64,000 nucleotides of DNA from Paramecium pentaurelia (GCA_905183005.1 CAJJDO010000086.1:310001-374000), one strand, 5' to 3'. Positions 1 through 11,777 are shown, numbered from the stretch's first letter. Program-made: numbers and translations. The notes: a model not told the origin generated them from the sequence alone.

Positions 1-718
1 TATAGTAAGTTCTTTATTGCATTTCTTATATAGTATATTGTACATCTAATATGTACCTTTCATATATGCCTAAAACTTGAGTCAAAAAGTTAACCTATTA
101 TTTTTCTTCCATCTACCTTATCATCAAAAGATATTCATAAATTAGTTCTTACAGAGGACCTCCAAATAGATAATATTAATCTATTATGCTTTCACAAGAA
201 GATAAGATTATTTGCAATTGTTTAATGAAAAGACTATTGTTATCTTGGAATTATTTTAAGGCCAATTTCAATATACTTAAGTCTGACTATTTCTTTTCAA
301 CATATTTGACTTATAAACCAATTAGGAGATCATCAATATGTAATTCTAAAGAAGTATGCCGCAATTATTATTATAAGTTCAATAAACTATTAGCTAGATC
401 CACCATGGTTCTTTCTGCACCTCTTTGATGAAGAAGTCTATTTGCTATTATTTTTCGTTGCATTATTGCATCCAATATAATGATAGAACTTCTTACTTAT
501 TAAGGATTAGTGGATGAGAGATGCTTCATTAATTTCCTCAATAATGGTAGATTTAGTAGATCTTAAAGTTGTGGCTCATCCTTTATATCTTGTCCTAATT
601 AATCTATTAAATGGAGTATTCCCTTGACTTCATTGTTTTCAAAACATTCATTCAACTTTGCCTACAATTCTACTTGATATTGTTGTAATAATGGAGTGAT
701 TAATGGTGATTCAGACAT
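1..718 (-). CDS. Helical protein of unknown function, C-terminus cut by window edge
   Basis: The frame opens at ATG 718..716 and stays free of TGA to the left edge, giving the first ~239 residues. TAA/TAG occur many times as Gln. The product is Leu/Gln-rich and looks almost entirely alpha-helical (for example LLNLQQQLRH and LALKQFQDNN), with no signal peptide or membrane segment. I see no catalytic motif and do not recognise the family. The next gene starts divergently at 727, only 8 bp away, so one of the two start codons may be placed slightly too far upstream. No intron was needed to keep the frame open. Confidence 0.6.
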
Positions 719-726
719 TAATTAAT

Positions 727-2514
727 ATGAATTTAAACTAAAATGCATTACTCTAACTTAGTAGTAGAGTTGCTGCACCTAGAAGAGCCACTATGTTTAA
801 TTATACCAAAAAGGGATTAAATATAAGACCAGATAGTCCAAAAACTAGAGAGGCATGTTTAGCCTTGGGTTATGATTCTTCAATATTTAAACTTAAGTAA
901 TAGTATAAATATATTAAGAAAATTGGATGAATTTGGTGGACCCAATGTAACTGAAGCTATATAAAAAATGAGATATGATCATTATGTAAAAAAAATGGAA
1001 AGTATATTTTCCATCTTAATCGAAAGTTACATTTAAAGAGATATCTTAAAAGAGAAAGTAAATCACCAAGAAGAATAAAGGGTTATAAAATATTTAATTA
1101 GAAAAATCATTTCATAGAGATGAGGGGTATCTTCAAATGATTATATACATTTTTTAGTTTAGTCAATGATTTGATAGAAACTTACAATAAAAAGATGGTT
1201 AACCTTAAGATAGATGAAGAAGATAATGATAATTCTTATGAATCTTATGATGAAGAAGATCCAGTTTTAGTTTTAGAGGAATAATTAGAAAGAGAAATAA
1301 AAAAATATTAAAGAGCTCTTGGAGTTAAGGCTAAAGAGATTCATCATTAATTAGAGAATGAAAAGAAACGACATTTATTGTAATAAGAAATGGAAGATAG
1401 AGAAAAAAAGATTTCTGAATTAAATGAGAAGATTAGAAAAGAAAAATAATTAAAAAAAAAATAAAAATTAGAAGCAGCTTAAAAGAAATTTAATGAAATA
1501 AAAAATAAAGAAAAATAATTTAATTTAAAATAAATTGATGAAAGAAAAAGATAATTAGAAAGATTTGAAGAATTAGGAAGAAAATTATAATTTGATGAAC
1601 AAATAAAGAAAAAAGAAATTGAAGAACATGAAAAAGCATTAAGATAAAAATTTGAAACTGTTAAAGCAAATAAAAAAAAATTTGATAAATTTTTAGAAGA
1701 CAAAATGACACATACTCTATCTAATTTATAAATAAAATGTAATTCTATTCTTTTTATTTTATATAGAAAATGAATGTAATTTAAATAAAGAAAAGTTTAC
1801 ATGGGAATGTAAATTAGAAAAATTAACTATGAGAAGTTCTCATTATGATGAAAAATTAAGAAAAATTAAATTATAAACAGAACAAAAGGAAGCAGAAACT
1901 ATTCAAAAAGTTGTAGAAAAGTTATTTAATTAAGAATAAGAACTATAAAGTATAATTTTATATATATATATATATATTTTAGTTCTTGAAAAATAAAAAT
2001 AATTGGATGAATAAGCTAAAATAAAAGAAGAACTTACTAAACGTAAAAAAGCTTAAGATTCTTTAAATAGAATTTAATCATTATAATTATAACGTGTTAC
2101 AAATCTAGAGAAAAAATTCTTAGATTAAGATTAATTGAGTAATAGAAGAAAGGATGAATATGATTATTAAAAAAATATAAGAAAAGAAAAATTGAAAATT
2201 AAATAATAAGATTTAATTGAAAATTATTAAAGATAAGAAAGACTTAAAGATTTAAGATTTAAATAAGTAATCAAAGATAATCAATAATTGAATGAACAAA
2301 AATCATTAGAAAAACTTTCAATGGAATTGGTTAGAAAAGCATAATAAGAATTGTAAAGAAAACTTAAATAAGAAAATGAAAATCTAGATAGAAGTTTAGT
2401 CTCTGTTAATTAAGCAGATAATAAATCTATGGGGTATTATTTTATTACTATTATTATAGAAATCTTGTTCAATAATTAGAAAAAAGCTTAATGCAATATT
2501 CCTAATTTATTTGA
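727..2514 (+). CDS. Coiled-coil protein, unrecognised
   Basis: Starts ATG 727 and ends TGA 2512-2514. Six short introns (22-33 nt) are needed; removing them leaves 541 codons exactly. The N-terminus (about residues 1-60) is a non-coiled segment containing NIRPDSPKTREACLALGYD, which looks like a conserved cap. From about residue 120 to the end the protein is Lys/Glu/Gln-rich heptad-like coiled coil (runs such as EKKISELNEKIRKEKQ). Two introns appear to end in AAG rather than TAG. No membrane segment. A structural or basal-body/ciliary role is plausible from composition only; that is inference. Confidence 0.65.
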
Positions 2515-2752
2515 CCAAATTTTTATATAATAATGAAGATTCATTCTATTTCTCATTGTGATCTAATTTATATACCATATAAATAAGTTCATATCATTTT
2601 ATTAATTCTATTTTTGTTAATTTATTAAAATCTTAACTGATATGAAAAACAATTCTCAAATTTTGCCTATAATTTATGGTTAAAAATATGATAATTTATT
2701 AAAAATCATTGATGCAATCATTGTTTTAATAAATTCAATATATAATTGAATA

Positions 2753-3980
2753 ATGGCATTTTTAAAGAAATTTTTTGGATAAAAAACAGATTCTTAAAGT
2801 TCTCTATATAAGACTAACTTAAATGAAATTTATAATAAATCACCATTTCAAAAAAAATAAATTACCTCAACTATTCAAGATTAAAAAAAATTAGAGCAAT
2901 TTGAACTTATACTAGAATAGCAAATAATTGATTTAGAAGCTCTTAAGAAACTCACTTGGAGAGGAATACCTAATGGTATTGTTTTAGATAAATATAACTA
3001 GAATATAGAGCAAAAGTATGGAAATTAATAGTAAAATACATTCCTCCCAATCACATGAGTCAGACAACTATTTTGCAAAAGAAAAGATAAGATTATTAAC
3101 AATACATTAAGAATTATTATCAACATATGAACGAACAAGAAAGGGATGAAAATGAAAGGAAAATCATAAAGATTATATAAAATGATGTATTGAGAACTCA
3201 ACCAGATTATAAACTATTTAGAGATCCAAGAATATAAGAGATGTTTAAAAGACTCTTATTTATATGGAATATGAGACATCCAATGAGTGGTTATGTTTAG
3301 GGCATAAATGATGTAGCATCACCTTTAGTTGTAGTATTCTTGAATGAATATGTTCAAATAGATTTCAATTCTTTTGATGTTCCTTCTAATTTTGACAAAT
3401 TACCAGAAGACATTTTGATTGATATTGAAGCTGATATCTATTGGTGTTTATGCAAAATAATTGAAAATATTTAAGATTATTTCACTGCAAATTAACCAGG
3501 TGTTTAAGAAGCATATGTAAAAATTAGAGAATTGATCAAAATAGTAAGAATTAATCAATAAAATTAAGCTTGACTATCCTTTATATCAATATTTTGAAGA
3601 TCAATAAATAGACTTAAATCATTTTGCCTTTAGATGGGTGTTATGCCTATTAATAAGAGAATTTCCATTATCTTTAACTATCAGATTATTGGATACATAT
3701 TTAGCTGAAGGTGATGAGATGGCTAATTTACATGTATATACAGTAACTAACTTAATACTTAAATGTGCACCTGAAGTAAATTAGTAAAATATAATAGATT
3801 AAATCAAAGAATATGAGTGAAGCAGTCATATTTTTATAGAATTTACCTACAAAAGAATGGACAGAAGTGTAACTTGAAATGCTTTTGTAAGAAGCATTTG
3901 TTTTTCAAGATCATTTTGAAAAAACAAAGGGCCATTTAAAATTAAATTAAGGAAATACAAATAGAAGTAGCATTCTCTGA
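2753..3980 (+). CDS. TBC1D22: TBC-domain Rab GTPase-activating protein, TBC1D22-like
   Basis: TBC proteins accelerate GTP hydrolysis by Rab GTPases on membranes. After removal of three introns (26, 25 and 22 nt) the frame is 385 codons. Visible TBC landmarks in order: WRGIPNEYRAKVWKLIVKYI (domain start; the intron falls inside it), the arginine-finger region NDVLRTQPDYKLF, the RLLFIWNMRHP block, and the glutamine-finger motif SGYVQGINDVASPL. The C-terminus (FLQNLPTKEWTEVQLEMLLQ) resembles the TBC1D22 ending. The RHP.SGYVQGIND arrangement is what points to TBC1D22 rather than other TBC families. Both catalytic fingers are kept, so it should be active. Confidence 0.85.
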
Positions 3981-4027
3981 TTACTACAAGATATAAAGAG
4001 AATATATATATATAAATAATTAAATCA

Positions 4028-5349
4028 TCATCTTTTCTTTTTGCATTGACTAATTTCTCTTAGTTTCCAATATGGTTGATTTTCATCTTTAATAATATTT
4101 CTCTTTGATTAAATCAATTTTTATTATTATATAAATCTAGATTCTTAATTTTTTTTGATTTGATCATCAAACTTTAGAGTTTTATTTAATCCATCACTAC
4201 TTGGAGAATGTTGTATTTCACTTGAATTTAGTCCAATTGATTCAAATATTCGATCCTACTATTTATCTAAAATAGTCATGATTTTTCTACACTCTAATAT
4301 ACTATAGTGATCTTAATTCCCTTTTTTTGATTAAAAGTAGGGTTTTTTTGTTGGAATTGTTTTTTAAACAGGCATAAAAGTATCTTCTTAACAAGATAAC
4401 TTACGTTATTATATTTATTATTCTGGATAGCAATCATATTCTATATTCTATTATATATTTTCATTAAGATATACAAAATTATCATCTTTATTTGATTACA
4501 TAAACTAAGCTGTACCTGGAGTCTCAATTGATTTTAGAATTAGTTTACCATCATCTATATAGGTTGAAGCTTAAAATGTTATTCGATTTGATGGTTAATC
4601 ATAATCCTAATTAAATATCTGTAAATGATTCTGAACCTTTTATTTAGGTTTTTTTTATAATTCATTCTCATTGAATAATTCTTTTTTATTTTCACTAACA
4701 CAATTTCTTTTTCGATTTATAACAATATTTTATAAAGGTGATGCATCTTAACTTATTCTTTTTGGAGAGATATCTTAATTGTGAAATGTCTTTTGTTTTT
4801 TCGATTAGATTTCATAATCCTTATTATCTATTTGATTATTAGTATGAGTATGACATTTTATAAAGTTGGATTAGAGATATAAAATATCTGGAATAGAATT
4901 CTGTTTCTTTCTATCTTGAAAATGAATTTCACCTTTATTGTTTTATTTCTGAAGTATATGTTCTGATGATTTTTTTCTATTATTTGGTATTATATGTATT
5001 TTTGAATAGGAGTCCTGATGATTTAATTATTAGAAAGGTTAGTTACAATTCACATGGGTACTTCTTATAAGTATCTGTTAATTTAGTTTAAGCATAATTT
5101 ATATTAATAGTATAATCAAAGCATTTCTATCAACATCTTATTCATGTTCTAACTTAATTTTATTCAGGTTAGACTTGCCAAATATATACCTGACCTCTAA
5201 TCAATAACAATATTTTAGATGGAAATTTGAGAACATTAGGAGACTGTAATATTTTTAGGGAAATCGACTATTTCTGCAATTCATCATCACAAATTCCATT
5301 CCATCTAAATCTCCCTATATTTATTTTAAAAGATGTTATAATTATGCAT
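4028..5349 (-). CDS. Gln/Asn-rich low-complexity protein, 5' end unresolved
   Basis: A minus frame free of TGA runs from about 5200 down to the stop at 4028-4030 (about 390 codons), ending in YWKLREISQCKKKR. It is rich in Gln, Asn, Lys and Ser with no recognisable domain. Upstream (about 5200-5349) another minus frame reads INIGRFRWNGICDDELQ, which looks coding and probably forms a 5' exon, but I could not place the connecting intron. The start at ATG 5349..5347 is therefore a guess. It converges on the TBC1D22-like gene with 47 bp between stops. Confidence 0.45.
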
Positions 5350-5841
5350 TCCTTCAGACAAGATTTTGATTTGATTTAAATATTTAATTAGGAATGAATA
5401 TAAGACTATTGTGGAGAATAACTTATCTATTATTTACAAGCAAATTATATTATAATTAATAAATTCAAATCAAAAGTGTTATATCTTTGCTGTTATCAAT
5501 ATGACTTCAATTAAATAATACAAATGTTCAAAAATAAATTTAGATTTTTATTTTGTTACTTAAACTCTATTGTTTCTTTCATCTATAGTATTATTTAAAT
5601 TTCAAATAATATAACAGATAACACTCTTTTATTTTACTTCTTTATTTTAATATTTTACACACTTTACAAGTTTATGATTAAATTAATAAATACTTAAAAT
5701 TTTTATTGTTCATTATTAATTACTTTAGCCTTGACATGTTGTTATAAAAATTTTTGAGTTGAAAATTGAAATGTTCTATAATTATATTTTAATATATATA
5801 TATATATGTGTTAAATTCAAAGATTTTAATTAAAACTTAAA
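5350..5841. other. AT-rich gap without a supported gene
   Basis: About 490 bp of very AT-rich sequence with homopolymer tracts and a short (TA)n run near 5795-5807. I see no frame with coding character in either orientation. It would contain the 5' region of the minus gene to its left and the 3' region of the small minus gene to its right. Confidence 0.5.
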
Positions 5842-6126
5842 TCATAGCATCCCGATAAATTTATTGTTAAGATTTCTACTGCTTCGATCCTTGTTCAGCA
5901 AAGATGGACTTGGAGCCTACCTCAAATCAATTATGACTTCTCCTTTTATCTATACACTTTATTATCTCTCCACTCTACTTTATTATTTTTCACCTAAAAT
6001 ATTATCGGCACAAGTGCTGCCTAACCTCTCTATACAATCGATATCTCCTTTAATTAAATTTAAAGAGAAGGGCTCCATTTGTAAAGTTTTTGGAGAGAAT
6101 TCTTATTTAATGCTTAATTGAGGCAT
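5842..6126 (-). CDS. Small unrecognised protein (94 aa)
   Basis: ATG 6126..6124 to TGA 5844..5842 gives 94 residues without an intron, beginning MPQLSIKQEFSPKTLQ and ending RNLNNKFIGML. The stretch is less AT-rich than the flanks on both sides, and its Gln codons include TAA and TAG, which supports coding on this strand. It is hydrophilic, with no signal peptide or membrane segment. I do not recognise it. The plus strand over 5864-6121 is also open but reads as a hydrophobic mirror of this frame. Confidence 0.5.
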
Positions 6127-6543
6127 TACAATAGTTTCAGTTTCCTTTAAAGGAAGATTTTAGCAGCAACCCATAAATTTATTTATTAATTTGTTCAATA
6201 AGATAGAGATAATTATGCTTATTTATAAACTCTAAATATTTTTATTAATATGAAGTCAGTATGAGTTAAAAATATATTACTTTGGTCATTTCTCTTAAGT
6301 ACATTAAGACATATTACCACAGGTTATTATATAAACATATATGATATTGTTAATATCAATTATAAATATATTTTGAATATCAAGTTTAAATTTACAATTC
6401 CATCATGTTATCTTTACAAATAGTAAATTGTCCATAAAGAAGCTAATAGATAAAATATCGTCATTTTTTATATTTGAATAAATTAATTTAACTCCTGGTC
6501 AGGTTAATTAAAATGAAAACATTAAATATTTTTTTAAATCTTT
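6127..6543. other. AT-rich gap, presumably divergent promoter region
   Basis: 417 bp between the start of the small minus gene and the start of the Stm1/SERBP1-like gene. AT-rich, no coding frame seen, no recognisable RNA gene. Confidence 0.45.
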
Positions 6544-7782
6544 ATGAGTAATAATTTGTTCAACGTTCTCAACTTCTCCGATACTGAAGAAGCTCCCTAA
6601 TAATCACAAAAAAAGAATAAAAAAAACAACAATTAGGAGTAGGTTATCCCTGCTGAATAAGTAGTAAAAGAAAATACTCAACACCACAATCCTGCTCCAA
6701 AGACTAAGGGAGTTGTTGCTGAGCCACATCCTAAAGACAGACAATCTGGTACTGGAAGAGGCAAAGAATAACGAAAAGAAGGAGGAGGTAGAAATAATTG
6801 GGGCAATTACAAAGATGACTAGAAGGAGGAAAAATATGTAGCAAAAGAAAAAAACACAGTAGATGCCCCATAAGAAGGCAAAACTGGGTAGACAACTCAG
6901 CCAGTTTAACCACCAGCCCCAGAAAAGACTCTTGCTGATTATTACTAATAAAGAGGCGCTGTATCAATTTAAATATTATATTCAGAATGTTGATGAAGTA
7001 TTAAAATAGGTTGAAGTTAAATAATAAGCTCCAAAGAAAATTGATGAAGAAGCTTTGAAGAAGGAAAAACTCTTTGTTGTTAAAACAAGAGAAGATGAAA
7101 AAAGAGAACAAGATTAAAAGTAAAAAAAAACAAGATAATAATAATAAACATACAGAACTGAATTGAATACATAAGCTGCTGAGTACTTGGGATTTACTAA
7201 TTAACCTTAAGAAAAGAATGAAAGAAGAGGTTAAAGAAGATAATATGAACAACCATAATAATAATAAGAAGGTGAAGAGTAAGGATAAAGAGGAGAAAGA
7301 TAAGATGAATAATAAAATTAAGGATAATAAAAAGGAGAAAGATAAGATAGAGGAGAAAAACAATATAGAGGAGAAAAATAATATAGAGGAGAAAAATAAT
7401 ATAGAGGTGATAGATAAGACAGAGGAGATAGATAAGATAGAGGAGACAGATAAGATAGAGGAGACAGATAAGACAGAGGAAATAGATAAGACAGAGGAGA
7501 TAGATAAGACAGAGGAGAAAATTAAGAAAGAGGAGACAATCAAGAAGGAAGAGAAAGATAAGATAGAGGAGACAGATAATATAAAGGAGATAGATAATAT
7601 AAGGGAGATAGATAATACAAAGGAGACAATAACAATAGAGATTAAGAAAGGGGTGAAAAAAATAGAAGAGGAGGTGATAGATAAGAAAAGAAACCATAAT
7701 AAAGATAATAAGTAAATTTCAAATATTACTTGAGTAGGAAAAAGGAATCCAATTGGATGAGAAAGATTTCCCAGCTCTATGA
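6544..7782 (+). CDS. SERBP1: Stm1/SERBP1-family ribosome- and RNA-binding protein with expanded repeat
   Basis: Family members sit in the mRNA channel of idle ribosomes and bind RNA. Two introns (25 and 26 nt) leave 396 codons. Seen in order: N-terminal NLFNVLNFSDTEE (family start), the conserved block DRQSGTGRGKEQRKEGGG followed by RNNWGN (about residues 75-98), a Gln/Pro-rich linker, a Lys/Glu helix, then about 100 residues of imperfect DRQDRG-type hexapeptides, and the final exon ending DEKDFPAL, which matches the family C-terminus. The repeat replaces the usual RGG tract: it is Arg/Gly-rich but also Asp- and Gln-rich. Antisense frames over the repeat are open only because of its purine bias. 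Confidence 0.8.
7396..7680 (+). repeat. Degenerate 18-bp coding repeat (DRQDRG units)
   Basis: Within the Stm1/SERBP1-like gene, tandem units close to GATAGATAAGACAGAGGA encode Asp-Arg-Gln-Asp-Arg-Gly, with TAA as Gln. Units near the ends drift to QYRGEK- and QYKGDR-like versions. The coding strand is almost pure purine. Confidence 0.85.
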
Positions 7783-7836
7783 ATGTGATAAGTATAATAC
7801 ACATAAAGTACATTTATAAATCTTAATTAAAATAAA

Positions 7837-8501
7837 ATGAACCAAAATCTCGAAAATGCCATCGACATAGAGAATGATGAACTCATTTTTGAAAATTGTA
7901 TATGTATTCTTTACACTTAGACAACAATGATGATTAAGATGATTAACTAGTTTCATAATTATAAGAGATTCTTATATCAGAAGATTTTGAAAAATTATCT
8001 TAAGATTTCTTACGTGAGAAATGTTTAGTCTTTGATGAGACTGAATAAAAGGAATATAGAGATATATTTAAATTATACTAAAGTGCTATTTAGTTATATT
8101 TGAATGAAGTATTATAATGAATGAATGAATTTAGAAACTTAAAGTTGAATTTACACTTGAAAAATTGTAATCTCTCCCTTTGGATGAGGCAATAAATGAA
8201 ACTTTAGCATCATTATTTGATTATGATTTATTTAAAGATATCATGGTAGAAACAAGAATAAGAGTAGAAGAAGAGGAAAGGACAATTAAAAAAAGTACCA
8301 ATAAAGCTACTAAAGGATATAAATAAGCACCTTAATAAAATATCTTTAGTACAGGATAAGCAATATAATTTGAAAAAAAACCATTAAAAAATGTAATAAA
8401 TATTAATTATTCTTTAGTAAATTCCTTAAGACTTAAGACCAGACTTATTCTTTAATGTAGTGCCTTTAAGTACCCCAAAAGTTAATAGAAAATAAGCTTG
8501 A
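7837..8501 (+). CDS. CFAP36: BART-domain protein, CFAP36-like
   Basis: BART domains bind Arl2/Arl3-type GTPases; CFAP36 is the ciliary member. Three introns (23, 26 and 25 nt) leave 197 codons. The BART region spans about residues 30-135: EILISEDFEKLSQDFLREKC, then LVFDETEQKEYRDIFKLYQ, and a distal YDLFKDIMVETRIRVEEEE. The EKC.VFD.EE spacing and the FK..MV block fit CFAP36 better than ARL2BP, which is the alternative. The C-terminal 50 residues are Lys/Gln-rich and unstructured. The next gene converges on it with 29 bp between stops. Confidence 0.65.
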
Positions 8502-8530
8502 GTATATAAAAAAGATTGTTTATATTTTAA

Positions 8531-9617
8531 TCATGCCTATTTAACTAAGACTCTATGGGATTATGATTGCCATTTATTTTTGACAAGTCTTTTTTATGGA
8601 GCAGTTCCTGGTCTTAATAAAGGTTTTATTTATTGTCTATCAGATTTAATGCTAAACAGATTTATCTTTTTTTCATCTATAACTTAATTCAAAGGTAGTT
8701 TCTTAGTCATCCAATTATCAGTTGTTTGTCGTCTAAGTTTTTTTGTAAGTTAAATATTTTAATTTTAAACTTAATTTAGAGGTTCAGGTTCAGATTTTGA
8801 TAGATTTTTAAATTAGCTTAAACATAACAAAAAGGAATTACATTTAAAAATAAGGAGGAATGTATTGGGATATGATGATTTTATTCCATTATACTTTTTT
8901 AGAACCTACTTCCTTTTTTTGTCTTGGTTCACATTCTTAAGGTTTTTAACTATTTAGATAAGTATTTCTTGCAACAACTTCATCTTAATTTTAAGTAGAA
9001 TCCCAATTGTTACTCAGTTTACTAATATGTAACCATTTTTCAAAATTCACCAGTTGCTACATCACATTTTATTTGATATCATTATTATTTTTCAAGTTCT
9101 ACACATACTAAAGAGTTTTTTATAAGGTCCATTTAAATCTAGATTCTATAAATAAAATGATAATACTTCCTCATCAAAAATACAGCAATTACAAAAACAG
9201 AACGATTGAGAGCTTTAATTGAATGAACTAAAACAGCCTCTCCTGCTTCTAAGTTATCATTTATAAATGAAAAACAACGAGAATGGTCAATTGCATATTG
9301 ATTATCACTTTCAATCCAACCATAAGTCAAGTATTCTATACCAATTGATTCCCAATGATTTGGTATTTACTTTCCAGCGCAATTAATTACTTTTGTAATT
9401 TTATTAGTTATCAAGAATTCTAAATCCTTATATTTTATAAAGTATCAATTACATGTGCAGCACTTTAATCTCCTATAAATAAACCGTCAATGATACGTGT
9501 TGGGGTTTACATTATATTTTTTAATAATATTAAAATAATTGGTTGATAATTTTCTATGAAATTACTTGAGTTACTGAATCAAATTTTGCTTTAATACTTA
9601 TAATTATCTATTGCCAT
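8531..9617 (-). CDS. Dual-specificity phosphatase fold lacking the catalytic Cys (pseudophosphatase)
   Basis: Start ATG 9617..9615, stop 8533..8531, about 320 residues after introns of 24, 26 and 21 nt plus at least one more near the C-terminus. The N-terminal 160 residues are a DUSP domain: RIIDGLFIGDQSAA, then KITKVINCAGKQIPNHW, then a signature loop that reads VLVHSIKALNRS. In active enzymes the loop is HCxxGxxR; here Cys is Ser (codon 9222..9220) and the central Gly is absent, while His and Arg remain. After the loop comes the typical SRFKWTLQKTLQYVQNL helix. The C-terminal half is Lys/Gln-rich without a known domain. By analogy with STYX-type proteins it could bind phosphoproteins instead of cleaving them; that is inference. 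Confidence 0.7.
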
Positions 9618-9693
9618 ATTAGTTGAGAATGATTGATTAGATGTTAATTATAAACATACATAATAGTTTAATAAACTTAAAAATTAATTTTAT

Positions 9694-10846
9694 ATGAAAA
9701 ATAATAATTATATAGTTAAAGACATCTATTAGGAGAAAAATAAAGGTCGTATCTATGATTTTCATAAAAAGAAATTAGAGGAAATAAATTAATAGGTAGA
9801 TGATTAAAAATTATTGTAGTATCCTAAATTGGAAGATTAGAAAATAATGAAGAAATTATAGGAGAAGCATAATATGATTAAAACAGTTTCTAAATTTTAT
9901 AATCAAGAAGCTTTTCTTGAATAATAAAGAGTGAATTAACATCTAATTTTGAAAATAATGTAGCCTCAAACTAGCAAAACACGATCTTAACATAATTAAT
10001 CAAGAAAAGAATATGCTAAAATTAATTTTGATACTAAGCGTATAAGTGAAGAAAATCGTAGTCTAGCTAATAGAATTACTAATTTACCTCCTGTTATTGA
10101 TGCTAAAAAGCATGACAAAGAATATAGAAAGCATTAGAGTGATGTTGTCTTAATGCAAAAATATCATACTACAAAACTTATTGAACAATATGATCAAAAA
10201 ACATTTACTATACTTAATAAATTGACCAATAACAAATTCAACAAGACTAAATTTGGCAATTTCAAATTCTTATCAACCATAAATAAACAAACTAAATTTA
10301 TGATGCTTATTATATAAGAGATGGAATTGTTTGGAGTAAAACACTCTTCATTTATGAGTAAAAACACTCCTACTTATTAATGCTCTATATTTTCAGATTA
10401 AAAATGTTTATGCAAAAGTAAACCATTAGAATATAATGAATTTCTGGAAAATATTATTGGATTCAATTGTTAAGATTTTACATCTATTTATATGGTCATT
10501 GAAAAGATCAAATAAAATGAAGAAGTAATTGTATGATTTCATATCATAGTTTTAAGTAGGAGAGGTAATATATTGTGAGAGTTATTCTCATATAAACACT
10601 CATCCATTAAAGGATAATATAATTGCTAGAATTTCAGATGAAATTGATGGTGAAATAAGAAAACATATCTCAGAAGAACAAGTAGTCATTGGGAGATTCA
10701 AATACAAAATGCTATAATTGTGTCAATAAAGCCATGAGAATAAATTACAAGTGCCTCCTGCATCTTATGCAATCCAAATCAAACACTCAACTCCTTAACC
10801 CTCTATCAAAGAACCTGAAGATATTCCATCATAATAATTAATATGA
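9694..10846 (+). CDS. CFAP97/Hemingway-like protein with long C-terminal extension
   Basis: One 25-nt intron leaves 376 codons. About residues 88-150 resemble the CFAP97 (Hemingway) domain of ciliary proteins: RKEYAKINFDTKRISEENRS followed by LANRITNLPPVID, matching the family pattern of an EE..S..RDN..LL motif after a basic segment. The remaining ~220 residues contain many Cys, His and Phe but no family I know. The N-terminus is Lys/Gln-rich helix. Assignment to CFAP97 is by pattern similarity of one short block, so moderate. Confidence 0.55.
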
Positions 10847-10871
10847 TTAGTAATTTAATTTACGTGTTAAA

Positions 10872-11474
10872 ATGGAATCTTGGGTACAGGAGACATAAAA
10901 ATTGTACTTTTCTGGCTATCCATTTATTGAGTATGGTGTAGGTGGCTATATCATTCTAATTGTTCTGCTTCTTACTCTAAAATGTCTTTTTAATTGTGAA
11001 ACTAAACATCCTGCAAAATTCAATGTATGATTAAAAATTTCATCTAGGTTGTGAAATTTAAGATCCCTAATAATAATTCAAATACAAACACATCTTATTA
11101 ATAAGAACTAATAAGTAACTAAACAAAAGTGATTTAATAATTGAATGAAAAATTAGTAACAATGCAATAAGCATTTGATAAATTGGCTAAGGAACATAAT
11201 TAGTTGCGTACAAGTATCAAATGATTTTAAATCATATAGCACTATCTGATTTATAATCATAAGTTTTTGATATTTTGACTAAAAAAACTAATTCCACTTC
11301 TTCATAATTATCAGTGAAATCTATCAAATCTCAAACTGCTACATCTTAGAAATAAGTAGAGAATTAAGAAGTAAGATAAGGATCAGAAGCATAAGAAGGA
11401 TAAGATTAATAAAAAATAGATAAATTATAATTATAAGAGGAATAATCTTAATAAAATTAAATATAGTAGCATGA

Positions 11475-11548
<74 letters not shown>

Positions 11549-11760
11549 TATCATAGAATGAAGAAAATTTATAAAATAATTCTTAAAGGTAATTTAGAGA
11601 AAAAGAAGACAATACATAAAATACAATAATCGCATAACCATAAGAATCTATGAATCAATCCTAAACAAATCCATTTACTGTAGAATAACCTCCTGTCATA
11701 AGAAAACCATAAAATCCACCTACTCCAAGAAGAATACCTCCATAATTGAGACCAAAGTGA
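10872..11760 (+). CDS. Single-pass membrane protein with long polyglutamine tract
   Basis: Two introns (23 and 32 nt) leave 278 codons. Residues about 21-45 (YGVGGYIILIVLLLTLKCLF) form one clear membrane segment near the N-terminus, without a preceding signal peptide. A heptad-like stretch follows (QQLNEKLVTMQQAFDKLAKE), then a Gln-rich region with 24 uninterrupted Gln, and a Pro-rich tail (PPVIRKPQNPPTPRRIPPQ). If the 32-nt intron at about 11201-11232 is not removed, the protein ends early at a TGA at 11222-11224. I do not recognise the family. Confidence 0.65.
11476..11547 (+). repeat. (TAA)23 microsatellite coding polyglutamine
   Basis: One TAG followed by 23 consecutive TAA codons, in frame with the membrane protein gene. 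Under the ciliate code this is 24 Gln. Confidence 0.9.
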
Positions 11761-11777
11761 AAATTTTAATATAGTAA

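Noticed and set aside
186..428. Plus-strand frame of 80 codons.
   Set aside because: Lies antisense to a minus frame that stays open for the full 718 nt under the ciliate code and has better coding character.
5864..6121. Plus-strand frame of 85 codons with hydrophobic content.
   Set aside because: Overlaps the small minus gene at 5842-6126, whose reading uses TAA/TAG as Gln and looks hydrophilic and normal; the plus frame reads like its mirror.
7001..7813. Long hydrophobic reading frames on the minus strand over the repeat region.
   Set aside because: They are the antisense of the purine-rich DRQDRG repeat of the Stm1/SERBP1-like gene. The plus frame has introns, conserved ends and a family match.
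11339..11554. Minus-strand frame reading as a polyisoleucine protein.
   Set aside because: It is the complement of the (TAA)n polyglutamine tract; no protein would be expected to have about 25 consecutive Ile.
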